Assembly (NCBI GenBank): GCA_030149165.1
Contig: JASBRY010000009.1
Location: forward strand, 1,054,001 to 1,118,000
Reading direction: 5' to 3'
Source of the DNA: Phycisphaerales bacterium
GTDB taxonomy: Bacteria > Planctomycetota > Phycisphaerae > Phycisphaerales > UBA1924
DNA: 64,000 bases
Position numbers and translations under genes: made by a program. Below, one piece after another: positions 1 through 7,603 of this stretch. The notes beneath the pieces were generated by a model that had not been told where the DNA came from, searched no databases, and saw only the letters and a program-made list of their open reading frames with translations. Every line of letters begins with the position of its first letter. The stretch's first letter is position 1.

Positions 1-1
1 G

Positions 2-340
2 TCGGTGTCGAACTTTAAGGTTCGTGAAGGCTACGAGACCGCATTCAAGGTCACGCTCCGTCGTGATCACATGTGGCACTTCCTCGATCGTCTGATCAAT
101 CTCGCGACCCCTCGTATCAAGGACTTCCGTGGTCTGAACGACAAAGCGTTCGATCGTCAGGGGAGCTACTCGATGGGTTTGACAGAGCAGGGTGTATTCC
201 CTGAGATCAACATGGCCGAGCAAGGGTTCACCCACGGCATGAACATCAACTTCTCATTCAGCAACTCCGATCCAAAGATGAGCCGATTCGTGCTCGCTGA
301 GCTCGGGATGCCTTTCAAGAAGCCCGAAGCGAAGAAGTGA
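2..340 (+). CDS. rplE: 50S ribosomal protein L5, 3' part only
   Basis: The window opens inside this gene; the reading frame runs in from upstream and about 112 C-terminal residues are visible. The segment matches the C-terminal half of L5 (for example DHMWHFLDRL and GLTEQGVFPEI), which contacts 5S rRNA and the central protuberance of the large subunit. It is followed 19 bp later by rpsN, the usual spc-operon order. The true start lies outside the window. Identification is certain at family level. Confidence 0.95.
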   Translation, partial: SVSNFKVREGYETAFKVTLRRDHMWHFLDRLINLATPRIKDFRGLNDKAFDRQGSYSMGLTEQGVFPEINMAEQGFTHGMNINFSFSNSDPKMSRFVLAELGMPFKKPEAKK

Positions 341-359
341 GATTAGGAAGGACTGAGTA

Positions 360-545
360 ATGGCTAGAAAGTGTCAAATCGTCAAGAGCAACAAGACACC
401 GAAGTACAAGACCCGTCATGTTCGTCGTTGCGAGCTGACCGGACGAGCACGAGGCGTCTACCGCAAGTTCCGTATCTCACGCATCATGCTCCGCAAGCTT
501 GCTCTGGAAGGCAAGATCCCGGGAATGCGGAAGGCAAGCTGGTAA
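360..545 (+). CDS. rpsN: 30S ribosomal protein S14, short form lacking most zinc ligands
   Basis: A 61-residue S14 of the short 'type Z' length, ending GMRKASW as the type Z proteins do. Type Z S14 normally carries two CxxC pairs that hold a zinc ion. Here the first pair is reduced to CELT (Cys24 kept, partner lost) and the second pair is replaced by SRIM, so zinc binding is not expected. The protein sits in the small-subunit head. The gene lies between rplE and rpsH. The start is ATG, with AGGAAGGAC upstream. A family member is certain; loss of zinc binding is an inference from the missing cysteines. Confidence 0.95.
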   Translation: MARKCQIVKSNKTPKYKTRHVRRCELTGRARGVYRKFRISRIMLRKLALEGKIPGMRKASW

Positions 546-635
546 TACAACGCTCCAACACGCCCTCGTGGCACAGGAATGATCAAAGTGCGGGCCCGCT
601 CCGGCGAGTCAGAACGCAAGAAAAGGTAGAACACG

Positions 636-1034
636 ATGACGATCAGTGATCCAGTCGCAGACATGTTGACCCGAATCCGCAACGCGACGCGAAACCGCGC
701 CAAGAGCGTTGTGTGCCTCAACAACAAGGTGTGCCGCGGTGTTGCCGAGGTCTTGAAGACCGAAGGCTACATCAATGGCTACGAAGTCGTTGAAGACAAG
801 AAGCAGGGCACCATCCACATCGACCTGAAGTACGGCCCACGCGGTGAAGTACTCATCCATGAACTCAAGCGGATGAGCAAGCCTGGTTGCCGAGTCTACA
901 AGCCGATGGACAAGATCCCTGCTCCGATGCAAGGTCTCGGAATCTCGATCGTATCGACCAGTCACGGCGTGCTCTCGGATCGGGCATGCCGTAAGGAAGG
1001 CGTAGGCGGAGAACTCCTCTGCGTCGTGAGCTAA
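636..1034 (+). CDS. rpsH: 30S ribosomal protein S8
   Basis: 132 residues, the normal length for S8. It begins MTISDPVADMLTRIRNA, the typical N-terminus, and ends with the conserved GGELLCVVS-type C-terminus. S8 binds the central domain of 16S rRNA early in assembly and in many bacteria represses the spc operon by binding its mRNA. It follows rpsN after 90 bp, an unusually long gap for this operon but without an obvious hairpin. An antisense reading frame over the gene is a coding shadow. Confidence 0.97.
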   Translation: MTISDPVADMLTRIRNATRNRAKSVVCLNNKVCRGVAEVLKTEGYINGYEVVEDKKQGTIHIDLKYGPRGEVLIHELKRMSKPGCRVYKPMDKIPAPMQGLGISIVSTSHGVLSDRACRKEGVGGELLCVVS

Positions 1035-1115
1035 GCGAACAGCAATGAACAAGTCGGCTGGAATCCCCGGTCAGTAACCACCGGATGACGACGACAGCAC
1101 GAAAGGAAACGAACA

Positions 1116-1670
1116 ATGTCCCGACTCGGTAAAAAACCAATCCAGGTCCCATCGGGCGTCAAGGTGAACATCGCCGGACGCACGATCTCGGTCGAAGGTC
1201 CAAAGGGCTCGTTGAGCTTTGAACATCGTCCAGAGGTTCAGGTTGCTTTCGATGAAGACAGCAAAATGGTCAATGTGAGCGTTGACGAGAAGCTGCTGGC
1301 TGCAGATCGTGCGAATCGCGCGTACTGGGGCACGACTCGTTCGATCATCGATAACATGATGGTTGGTGTGACCCAAGGGTACGAGAAGAAGCTCCAGATC
1401 GTCGGTGTCGGTTGGACCGGTACTGTCAACGGCAACAAGCTTGCTCTCAAAGTCGGGTACGCAAACACCATCGAGATGCCAATCCCTGAGGGTGTGACAG
1501 TTGTTGCTGAGAAGCAACTCGTCACAGTCACCGGTGCAGACAAGCAAGCGGTGGGGCACTTTGCTGCTTCCGTGCGTGCGAAGAAGAAACCTGAGCCATA
1601 CAACGGCAAGGGAATCAAGTACCTCGACGAGGTCATCACACGCAAGCAGGGTAAGGCATTCGGTAACTAA
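1116..1670 (+). CDS. rplF: 50S ribosomal protein L6
   Basis: 184 residues, close to the usual 175-180. It starts MSRLGKKPI and carries the duplicated L6 fold; the C-terminal half contains the conserved RKKPEPYNGKGIKY segment that contacts 23S rRNA near the sarcin-ricin loop. The ATG is preceded by GAAAGGAAA. It sits in the standard spc order between rpsH and rplR. Nothing unusual is visible. Confidence 0.97.
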   Translation: MSRLGKKPIQVPSGVKVNIAGRTISVEGPKGSLSFEHRPEVQVAFDEDSKMVNVSVDEKLLAADRANRAYWGTTRSIIDNMMVGVTQGYEKKLQIVGVGWTGTVNGNKLALKVGYANTIEMPIPEGVTVVAEKQLVTVTGADKQAVGHFAASVRAKKKPEPYNGKGIKYLDEVITRKQGKAFGN

Positions 1671-1717
1671 TCTGAACGGTCGCAAAGATCGCTCTAAGCG
1701 ATCGTGAGGTTGAAGCA

Positions 1718-2083
1718 ATGAACAAGAATAAAGCTAAACAAGTTCGCCGATTGAAGCGAAAGATCGGAATCCGCAAGCGCGTCGTCGGGACTCCCGAGCG
1801 TCCGCGTCTGGCAATCTACCGCTCGCTCAATCACATGTACGCACAGGTCATCGACGACATGGCTGGGAAGACCATTGTCAGCGCCTCCACTCGTGATAAG
1901 GGTGTGAAGGTCGACAAGTCAACCGGCAACTCCGATGCCGCCAAAGCAGTGGGTTCCGTCCTCGCTGAGCGTGCGAAAGAAGCGGGCATCGAGGCCGTGG
2001 TCTTTGATCGCGGCGGGTTCAAGTACCATGGTCGAGTCAAGGCCTTTGCAGATGCTGCTCGCGAGAGTGGCCTGAAGTTCTAA
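1718..2083 (+). CDS. rplR: 50S ribosomal protein L18
   Basis: 121 residues, normal for L18, with the basic N-terminus followed by [20 protein letters not shown] and the C-terminal [20 protein letters not shown] block typical of the family. L18 helps anchor 5S rRNA in the large subunit together with L5. The gene ends 17 bp before rpsE and is presumably co-transcribed with it. Confidence 0.97.
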   Translation: MNKNKAKQVRRLKRKIGIRKRVVGTPERPRLAIYRSLNHMYAQVIDDMAGKTIVSASTRDKGVKVDKSTGNSDAAKAVGSVLAERAKEAGIEAVVFDRGGFKYHGRVKAFADAARESGLKF

Positions 2084-2100
2084 TCGAAAGAGACACCACA

Positions 2101-2844
2101 ATGGCAGAAATGCTCGAAGAATCAAAGTCAATCGAATCGCATACCGTCGGGATCTTCCGCACGGCTGCGACCGTCAAGGGTGGTCGTCGCTTCAGCTTCG
2201 GCGCCCTGGTCGTCTGCGGTGATCGCAACGGGAAAATCGGTTACGGCTACGCAAAGAGCCCCGAAGTACCCACCGCGATCGAGAAGGCTGAGAAGCACGC
2301 TCGTCTGAACATGATCTCGTTCCCGATGACCGGAAGCACACTCCCACACGAGACCGTTGGTCGCGCGTGTGCGAGCCGAGTGATCTTGGTCCCTGCTTCA
2401 CCTGGTACAGGTGTCGTTGCTGGCGGAACAGTCCGCGCGGTGCTCGAGATGGCGGGTATCACCGACTGTCTCACCAAGTCGACGGGATCGAACTCCAAGA
2501 TCAACACAGTCCGTGCGATCTTCGATGGTCTGAGCCAACTCCGCACTCGCGAACAGATCGCGGATCTCCGCGGTGTTGAGATCGAAACATCGGATATCGA
2601 GGAACGCGTGAAGCGCGGTGCTCGATTCATGCCTGCTCAGTCTGAAGGCGAGAAAATGGCAGCACCTGTCAACACCATTGGTCAGGACCGTGGTCGAGGC
2701 GGTCGTGGTGGTCGCGGCGGAGGCCGTGGTGGTCGAGGTGGTCGTGACGGCGGAGGACGCGGTCGTGATGGCGGCGATGCACCAAAGACCGATGCACCAG
2801 CGGCAGACGCACCGGCTGAGTCCAGCTCAGAGAACGCAAGCTAA
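2101..2844 (+). CDS. rpsE: 30S ribosomal protein S5 with a Gly/Arg-rich C-terminal tail
   Basis: 247 residues against roughly 165 for most bacterial S5 proteins. Residues 1 to about 185 are the normal S5 (double-stranded-RNA-binding N-domain, then the C-terminal domain with PASPGTGVVAGG and the conserved NTVRA). The remaining 55-60 residues are an added tail: a run of RGGRGG-type repeats from about residue 196, then an acidic, Ala/Pro-rich end. S5 acts in translational accuracy and helicase activity at the mRNA entry site. RGG tracts in other proteins bind RNA, so the tail may contact mRNA or rRNA; this is inference. The codons of the tail are a simple CGT/GGT repeat that could expand by slippage. 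Confidence 0.96.
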   Translation: MAEMLEESKSIESHTVGIFRTAATVKGGRRFSFGALVVCGDRNGKIGYGYAKSPEVPTAIEKAEKHARLNMISFPMTGSTLPHETVGRACASRVILVPASPGTGVVAGGTVRAVLEMAGITDCLTKSTGSNSKINTVRAIFDGLSQLRTREQIADLRGVEIETSDIEERVKRGARFMPAQSEGEKMAAPVNTIGQDRGRGGRGGRGGGRGGRGGRDGGGRGRDGGDAPKTDAPAADAPAESSSENAS

Positions 2845-2898
2845 CCAAACGAAAGACAACAGCATGTGCAGGGGCACATGCTCCGGGAGTAACCGGTC

Positions 2899-3510
2899 AT
2901 GATGATTCACGAAGTCACCGCAATGGCGGGTAAGTACAAACAACGCAAGCGTATCGGCCGTGGTGTCGGTTCGGGCAATGGCAAGACCTCCGGTCGTGGT
3001 CACAAGGGTGCGGGAGCACGCCGTGGCTATTCCAAGCTGTATCAGTTTGAGGGTGGTCAGATGCCGTTCTTCCGTCGTATGCCGAAGTTCGGTTTCACGA
3101 ACGCAAACTTCAAGATCAAGTTCTGGATTGTCAACCTTTCGGCAATCCTCGAGCATGAGGATTTCAAGTCCGGCGGCACAGTCGACCAGAAGTCGCTCAT
3201 TAAAGCAGGTCTGGTTCGTGACGAATCCCGTGACCTCAAGATCCTCGGCAACCTCCCTGATGGGATGGATTCTTTGAGCGTGAAGCTCGATGTGAGCGCC
3301 AACCGCGTCACCGCATCAGCACGCAAGCTCATCGAAGACGCTGGAGGTAAGGTCAACGAACTCGGTACACGCCGTGACCGCATCCGTGGCATCGACCGAA
3401 ACTCGGGTGACAACACTCCGAAGAACCTCACGAAGAAGCTCAAGAAGCAAGAATGGCATCGCAAGCGCGACGAGGCATTTGCTCGCGGCGAAGTGCTGAA
3501 GAAGAAATAA
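2899..3510 (+). CDS. rplO: 50S ribosomal protein L15 with extended C-terminus
   Basis: 203 residues compared with about 145-150 in most bacteria. The N-terminus has the L15 hallmark KRIGRGVGSGNGKTSGRGHK, and residues 30-140 follow the family. The last 50 or so residues, very basic and ending EVLKKK, are an extension. Two adjacent ATGs (2899 and 2902) could serve as start. L15 is a large-subunit assembly protein. rpmD (L30), which in many bacteria lies between rpsE and rplO, is absent: only 54 bp separate the two genes here. Confidence 0.95.
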   Translation: MMIHEVTAMAGKYKQRKRIGRGVGSGNGKTSGRGHKGAGARRGYSKLYQFEGGQMPFFRRMPKFGFTNANFKIKFWIVNLSAILEHEDFKSGGTVDQKSLIKAGLVRDESRDLKILGNLPDGMDSLSVKLDVSANRVTASARKLIEDAGGKVNELGTRRDRIRGIDRNSGDNTPKNLTKKLKKQEWHRKRDEAFARGEVLKKK

Positions 3511-3541
3511 GGCTCATAGATTCAAAGGGCAGAAAACACGC

Positions 3542-3602
3542 CGGGGTCGATCAACCGCTGAACGATGGGAATATGATCCCCGATCACGGCTGATCGACCC
3601 CG
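3542..3602 (+). promoter_or_regulatory. 12-bp perfect inverted repeat upstream of secY
   Basis: CGGGGTCGATCA at 3542-3553 is exactly mirrored by TGATCGACCCCG at 3591-3602, with a 37-base loop. It lies in the 169-bp gap between rplO and secY. No T-run follows, so it is not a typical intrinsic terminator; it could be an mRNA processing signal, an attenuator or a protein-binding site. The function is unknown. Confidence 0.5.
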
Positions 3603-3679
3603 TCTTTGATCCCGAATCTGTTGATCCCAAATGGTCAGATGAAAGTGGAAACTGATCTGAGCCAACGGAGTTACCAAGC

Positions 3680-5062
3680 ATGATCATCCAGACCATCATG
3701 AATGTCTTCCGGATCCCGGAACTACGCAACAAGATCCTCTTCACGATCGGGATGCTCGCGGTCTATCGGATCGGGTTCTGGATTCCTGTTCCAGGTGTGG
3801 ATCAGGGGGCGCTGACTTCGTTCTTCGAACAGCAAGCAGCTTCAGGATCTGCAGCGGGACGACTGTCCCAGTATGTCGCGATCTTCTCAGGTGGTTCGTT
3901 CGGACAGTCCACCATCTTTGGTCTGGGCATTATGCCGTACATCACGGCTGCGATTATCTTCCAACTCTTCCAAGGCGTGTCTCCACAACTCAAGAAGCTC
4001 AAAGATGAAGGACCAACCGGATACGCGAAGATCCAGGAATGGACGCGATACGCAACAGTGGGGCTCTGTCTCGTTCAAGCGGTCGGTTGGTTGACTTACA
4101 TCACCCGATCGGGTCTTGTGTACGAAGCTTGGGCAAACAATCCGCTCTGGTGGGTGATGGGAATCGCAGCGCTTACGGCAGGGACCATTTTCCTCATGTG
4201 GCTCGGCGAGCAGATCGATCGCTTCGGGATCGGGAACGGCGTATCCCTCATCATCATGGCGGGCATCCTCACAGGGATGCCTGGCGCGGTCATCAGTGTG
4301 ATCAGTAACTTTGATGCCGCAGATCCGAACAAGATGGGCTGGATGGGATTGATCCTTTTGCTCTTCGGATTCGTGCTGGTCGTCGCGGGATCTGTGCTGC
4401 TCACAGTCGCTCAGCGTCGCATCCCAGTGCAACAAGCGAAGCACACACGAGGCAAGCGGACCTTCGGGGGTCAGAAGAGCTATCTCCCTCTGAAGGTGAA
4501 TCATGGCGGCGTGATGCCGATCATCTTCGCATCTTCACTGATGATCTTCCCATCGGTTGTCTTTAGTGCACTGATGGACCAAGCACAAAACGCAAACGCG
4601 ACTGGATGGTGGGTTGGGCTGGTCGGTTGGCTCAGCAGCAACTTCCAGATGGGCGCGTACCCATATGTATTGCTCTACATTGTGATGGTGTACTTCTTCA
4701 GTTACTTCTGGATCACAGTGCAGTTCAATCCTGAAGAGATGTCCAAGCAGCTCCGTGATCACGGCTCGTTCATTCCGGGACTGCGTCCAGGACCTCGTAC
4801 TGCGGAGTATCTCGAAGCGGTGATGGAACGCATCACCTATGTAGGCGCCGCGTTCCTTGCGGTCATCGCGGTGCTCCCGATGGTCGTCAATACAGAACTC
4901 AAAGTGGACTTCGTCGTCTCCCAGTTCTTGGGAGGTACGGGTCTGCTGATTGTGGTCTCCGTCGCGCTGGACTTCCTCCAGCGTGTCGAGGCGAACCTCC
5001 TCATGCGGAACTATGAGGGCTTCCTTGGAGACAGCGATCCAGGAGAAGGCCGGAGCCATTGA
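3680..5062 (+). CDS. secY: Preprotein translocase subunit SecY
   Basis: 460 residues, slightly longer than the usual 430-445. It forms the protein-conducting channel of the general secretory pathway in the inner membrane. The sequence has the ten-helix SecY pattern, including TM1 near residues 18-36, the plug-region motif FSGGSFGQSTIFGLGIMPYI and the cytoplasmic PGLRPGPRTAEYL loop that contacts SecA and ribosomes. It starts with ATG after CAACGGAG. The nucleotide kinase adk, methionine aminopeptidase map and infA that commonly follow secY are not present; the next gene is rpmJ. Confidence 0.97.
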   Translation: MIIQTIMNVFRIPELRNKILFTIGMLAVYRIGFWIPVPGVDQGALTSFFEQQAASGSAAGRLSQYVAIFSGGSFGQSTIFGLGIMPYITAAIIFQLFQGVSPQLKKLKDEGPTGYAKIQEWTRYATVGLCLVQAVGWLTYITRSGLVYEAWANNPLWWVMGIAALTAGTIFLMWLGEQIDRFGIGNGVSLIIMAGILTGMPGAVISVISNFDAADPNKMGWMGLILLLFGFVLVVAGSVLLTVAQRRIPVQQAKHTRGKRTFGGQKSYLPLKVNHGGVMPIIFASSLMIFPSVVFSALMDQAQNANATGWWVGLVGWLSSNFQMGAYPYVLLYIVMVYFFSYFWITVQFNPEEMSKQLRDHGSFIPGLRPGPRTAEYLEAVMERITYVGAAFLAVIAVLPMVVNTELKVDFVVSQFLGGTGLLIVVSVALDFLQRVEANLLMRNYEGFLGDSDPGEGRSH

Positions 5063-5233
5063 GGATTTTGGCCCTTGTACGGTCGACACTGAGCGTTTTT
5101 TGAACCAAATCGGTGATGGATCGCTCTATTTGCAAGGTCTTGGAAACTCGATGGATGACACACCGATTTGAAGGGCCTAACATCGTGACCCGCGAAATTG
5201 CGAGAGCAGTGCGTGGATAGAAAGCAGAAACCT

Positions 5234-5250
5234 AACCGGAAGTCCCGGTT
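5234..5250 (+). promoter_or_regulatory. Short hairpin in the secY-rpmJ intergenic leader
   Basis: AACCGG (5234-5239) and CCGGTT (5245-5250) form a 6-bp stem with a 5-base loop, 24 bases before the rpmJ Shine-Dalgarno GGGAGG. The 223-bp gap between secY and rpmJ holds no other gene that I can support. The hairpin has no T-tail, so leader-mediated control of the following ribosomal genes is possible but unproven. Confidence 0.3.
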
Positions 5251-5285
5251 TCAGACTTCGCCTATGAGCGGCGAGGGAGGACAAG

Positions 5286-5402
5286 ATGAAAGTATCATCC
5301 AGCGTCAAGCGTCGCTCCAAGGACTGCCAAGTCGTCCGTCGTAAGGGCAAAGTCTTTGTGATCAATAAGAAGAACCCTCGTTTCAAGCAGCGTCAAGGCT
5401 GA
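5286..5402 (+). CDS. rpmJ: 50S ribosomal protein L36, zinc-ligand-poor form
   Basis: A 38-residue reading frame, [14 protein letters not shown] at the start and [10 protein letters not shown] at the end, clearly L36. Classic L36 binds zinc through three cysteines and a histidine. Only Cys14 remains here; the expected positions 11, 27 and 33 are Ser, Asn and Phe, so this is a zinc-independent 'C-minus' form. A strong ribosome binding site, GGGAGG, lies 6 bases before the ATG. It heads the rpmJ-rpsM-rpsK-rpoA-rplQ group, as in many bacteria. Confidence 0.95.
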   Translation: MKVSSSVKRRSKDCQVVRRKGKVFVINKKNPRFKQRQG

Positions 5403-5486
5403 GAAACGGATTCATTGAACCATCGGCTGCGTCACAGATGATCGCAGCATACTGCCCGACATGAGTCGGGATGACAGGAGAAGCCC

Positions 5487-5864
5487 GTGCCCCGTATCGC
5501 AGGTGTTGACATTCCGGAACGCAAGAAGATTTTCTACTCCTTGCAGTACATCCACGGCATCGGCAACAAGTTTGCTGGTGACATCCTTGAAGAAGCCGGT
5601 ATCAATCCGGAAACCAAGGCTTCCGATTTGTCCGAGACCGAAGTCTCGACTCTGAACTCCATCGTCGATGGTGCATACCTTGTTGAAGGTGCGCTGCGTC
5701 GTCAGGTTCAGCAGAACATCTCGCGTCTGCGTGAGATCCGCTCGTACCGTGGTGATCGCCACCGTGCAGGTCTCCCAACGCGTGGTCAGCGCACTCGCTG
5801 TAACGCTCGCACTCGTAAGGGTAAGAAGCGTACTGTTGCAGGCAAGAAGGGCGTCAAGGGCTAA
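5487..5864 (+). CDS. rpsM: 30S ribosomal protein S13
   Basis: 125 residues with the family pattern: MPRIAGVDIPERKK at the N-terminus, the helix-hairpin-helix-like IHGIGNKFAGDIL, and the basic C-terminal tail with GLPTRGQRTRCNARTRKG that reaches the P-site tRNA. The start is GTG, preceded by GACAGGAGAAG. S13 bridges the small-subunit head to the large subunit. A clear terminator-like hairpin follows it, so rpsK and rpoA may also have their own promoter. Confidence 0.97.
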   Translation: MPRIAGVDIPERKKIFYSLQYIHGIGNKFAGDILEEAGINPETKASDLSETEVSTLNSIVDGAYLVEGALRRQVQQNISRLREIRSYRGDRHRAGLPTRGQRTRCNARTRKGKKRTVAGKKGVKG

Positions 5865-5881
5865 ACAGCTTTGTACTTCAT

Positions 5882-5912
5882 GGGTTGTCACCACACAGGT
5901 GGCAACCCTTTT
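5882..5912 (+). terminator. Intrinsic terminator-like hairpin after rpsM
   Basis: GGGTTGTCACC (5882-5892) pairs with GGTGGCAACCC (5898-5908) over 11 bp with one G-U, around the loop ACACA, followed directly by TTTT. It lies 18 bases after the rpsM stop and about 90 bases before rpsK, so it may attenuate rather than fully stop transcription inside the ribosomal cluster. Confidence 0.75.
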
Positions 5913-6001
5913 CAGTATTTGTGTATCAGACAACTTAGTTCGCAAGGTTCCAGCCCATATATGGGATCCAGTCAAGTGGAACCGTCAGGAGCGATTGAAA
6001 C

Positions 6002-6379
6002 ATGGCAAAGAAGCAGAAGAAGATCCGCAAGGGCGTCACGCGAGGAATTGCGCACATCAAGGCGACCCACAACAACACCCTTATCACCGTCACCGACACC
6101 AATGGCGAAGCGCTCGCATGGGACTCCGCTGGGACCATCGGGTTCAAGGGGGCTCGTAAGGCGACCCCGTTCGCGGCAACGCGTGCCGGTGAGCAGGTCG
6201 GACAGAAGGTCCGCAAGATGGGTATGAGCGAGATCGAAGTCAAGATCACTGGTGCTGGAGCAGGTCGCGAAAACGCCGTGTCGGGCCTCGCTTCGACTGG
6301 TCTCCGCGTGACCGCGATTGAAGACCACACACCGGTACCTCACAACGGCTGCCGTCCAAAGAAGAAACGCCGCGTCTAA
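6002..6379 (+). CDS. rpsK: 30S ribosomal protein S11
   Basis: 125 residues, normal length. It contains the S11 signatures THNNTLITVTDTNGEALAW and the C-terminal TPVPHNGCRPKKKRRV, including the HNGCRPP-like segment that lies near the E-site mRNA path. S11 is part of the platform of the small subunit. rpsD, which commonly follows rpsK, is missing, and a hairpin separates rpsK from rpoA. Confidence 0.97.
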   Translation: MAKKQKKIRKGVTRGIAHIKATHNNTLITVTDTNGEALAWDSAGTIGFKGARKATPFAATRAGEQVGQKVRKMGMSEIEVKITGAGAGRENAVSGLASTGLRVTAIEDHTPVPHNGCRPKKKRRV

Positions 6380-6392
6380 TCGACCGGCTCAG

Positions 6393-6414
6393 AACCCCGA
6401 GTCCGCTCGGGGTT
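6393..6414 (+). terminator. Hairpin between rpsK and rpoA
   Basis: AACCCCGAG (6393-6401) and CTCGGGGTT (6406-6414) form a perfect 9-bp stem closed by the tetraloop TCCG. Only a short T-rich stretch (TTTG) follows, so termination strength is uncertain; it may be an attenuator or an RNA-stability element. Confidence 0.6.
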
Positions 6415-6529
6415 TGTCACGAATCGTCTTTCGCGGAAAGAAAGAGCGACGCCGACAGCAGCAGGGCGTCAATCTGTGAACCGCGAGAAGAATCAGGACC
6501 CCCAAGTCCCTGCTGCGGAGAATTGAATC

Positions 6530-7531
6530 ATGCGTGTACGCTGGCGCGGGCTCGAACTGCCCTCCCGGGTAACCCCGGACGACAAATTCAAAGCCGATAC
6601 CTTCGGTCGCTTCACCATCGAACCATTCGAGCGTGGTATGGGTACGACCATCGGCAACTCACTCCGCCGGATCCTGCTTTCCTCGCTGGAAGGCGCTTCG
6701 GTTACGGCTGTGAAGATCAACGGTGCCGAGCACGAGTTCACCTCGATGGCGGGCGTCCTCGAAGACACCACCGACATCATCCTCAACATCAAGAACCTGA
6801 TCGTGAAGCTCGAGGGCGATGAGCCTCGCGTCATGAAGCTCGCGGCACAGGGACCAGGTGAAGTGACCGCAGACCTCATCGAAGCGGACACCAATGTCAC
6901 CATCGTCAACAAAGATCTTGTCATCGCGACACTGACCGAAGCGGTCCCGTTCGAGATGGAGATCCATGTCGACAAAGGACGCGGCTACATCCCAGTCTCT
7001 GAGCAAGACCTCAAGAACGAAGATCAAGAGATCGGAGTCATCCCGGTCGACGCGATCTACTCTCCTGTCCAGCGTGTCCGTTACCAGGTCGAGAATACCC
7101 GCGTGGGTCAGAAGACCAACTACGACAAGCTGATCATGGAAATCTGGACCGACGGCACTGTCACACCAGAAATGGCGCTCGTCGAATCGGGCAAAATCCT
7201 CCGTAAGCACCTCAACCCATTCGTTCAGTACTTCGAACTGGGTGAAGAGCGTGTCTCGGAGAACGCGGCTGCAGCAGCAGGTGTGGACGAGGAACTCATC
7301 CGCAAGCTCAACATGCCGACCGAGCAGCTTGACCTCTCGGTGCGTGCGAGCAACTGCCTTGAGTCCGCTCGTTTGGACACCGTTGCACAGCTGGTCGTGA
7401 TGACCGAGCCGGAACTGCTCAAGCTCCGCTCGTTCGGACGCACCTCGCTGCGTGAAGTGAAGCGCAAGCTTCAGGACATCGATCTTGACCTCGGGATGGA
7501 ACTCCCTGAGGGATACACAATCAATCAGTAA
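6530..7531 (+). CDS. rpoA: DNA-directed RNA polymerase subunit alpha
   Basis: 333 residues, the expected length. The N-terminal domain (dimerisation and assembly) includes GMGTTIGNSLRRILLSSLEG; the C-terminal domain, from about residue 250, includes LNMPTEQLDLSVRASNCL and the helix-hairpin-helix segment LLKLRSFGRTSLREVKRKL used for UP-element DNA and activator contact. It is located between rpsK and rplQ, as usual. A 575-residue antisense frame overlapping rpoA and rplQ is an artefact of strand-symmetric codon use. Confidence 0.98.
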   Translation: MRVRWRGLELPSRVTPDDKFKADTFGRFTIEPFERGMGTTIGNSLRRILLSSLEGASVTAVKINGAEHEFTSMAGVLEDTTDIILNIKNLIVKLEGDEPRVMKLAAQGPGEVTADLIEADTNVTIVNKDLVIATLTEAVPFEMEIHVDKGRGYIPVSEQDLKNEDQEIGVIPVDAIYSPVQRVRYQVENTRVGQKTNYDKLIMEIWTDGTVTPEMALVESGKILRKHLNPFVQYFELGEERVSENAAAAAGVDEELIRKLNMPTEQLDLSVRASNCLESARLDTVAQLVVMTEPELLKLRSFGRTSLREVKRKLQDIDLDLGMELPEGYTINQ

Positions 7532-7603
7532 GCGTGAGCTGCTGATCAGGATACACACCCCGCGACGCGGTGAGCGCGTCGCTGAATGAGAAGGAACCGA
7601 GTC

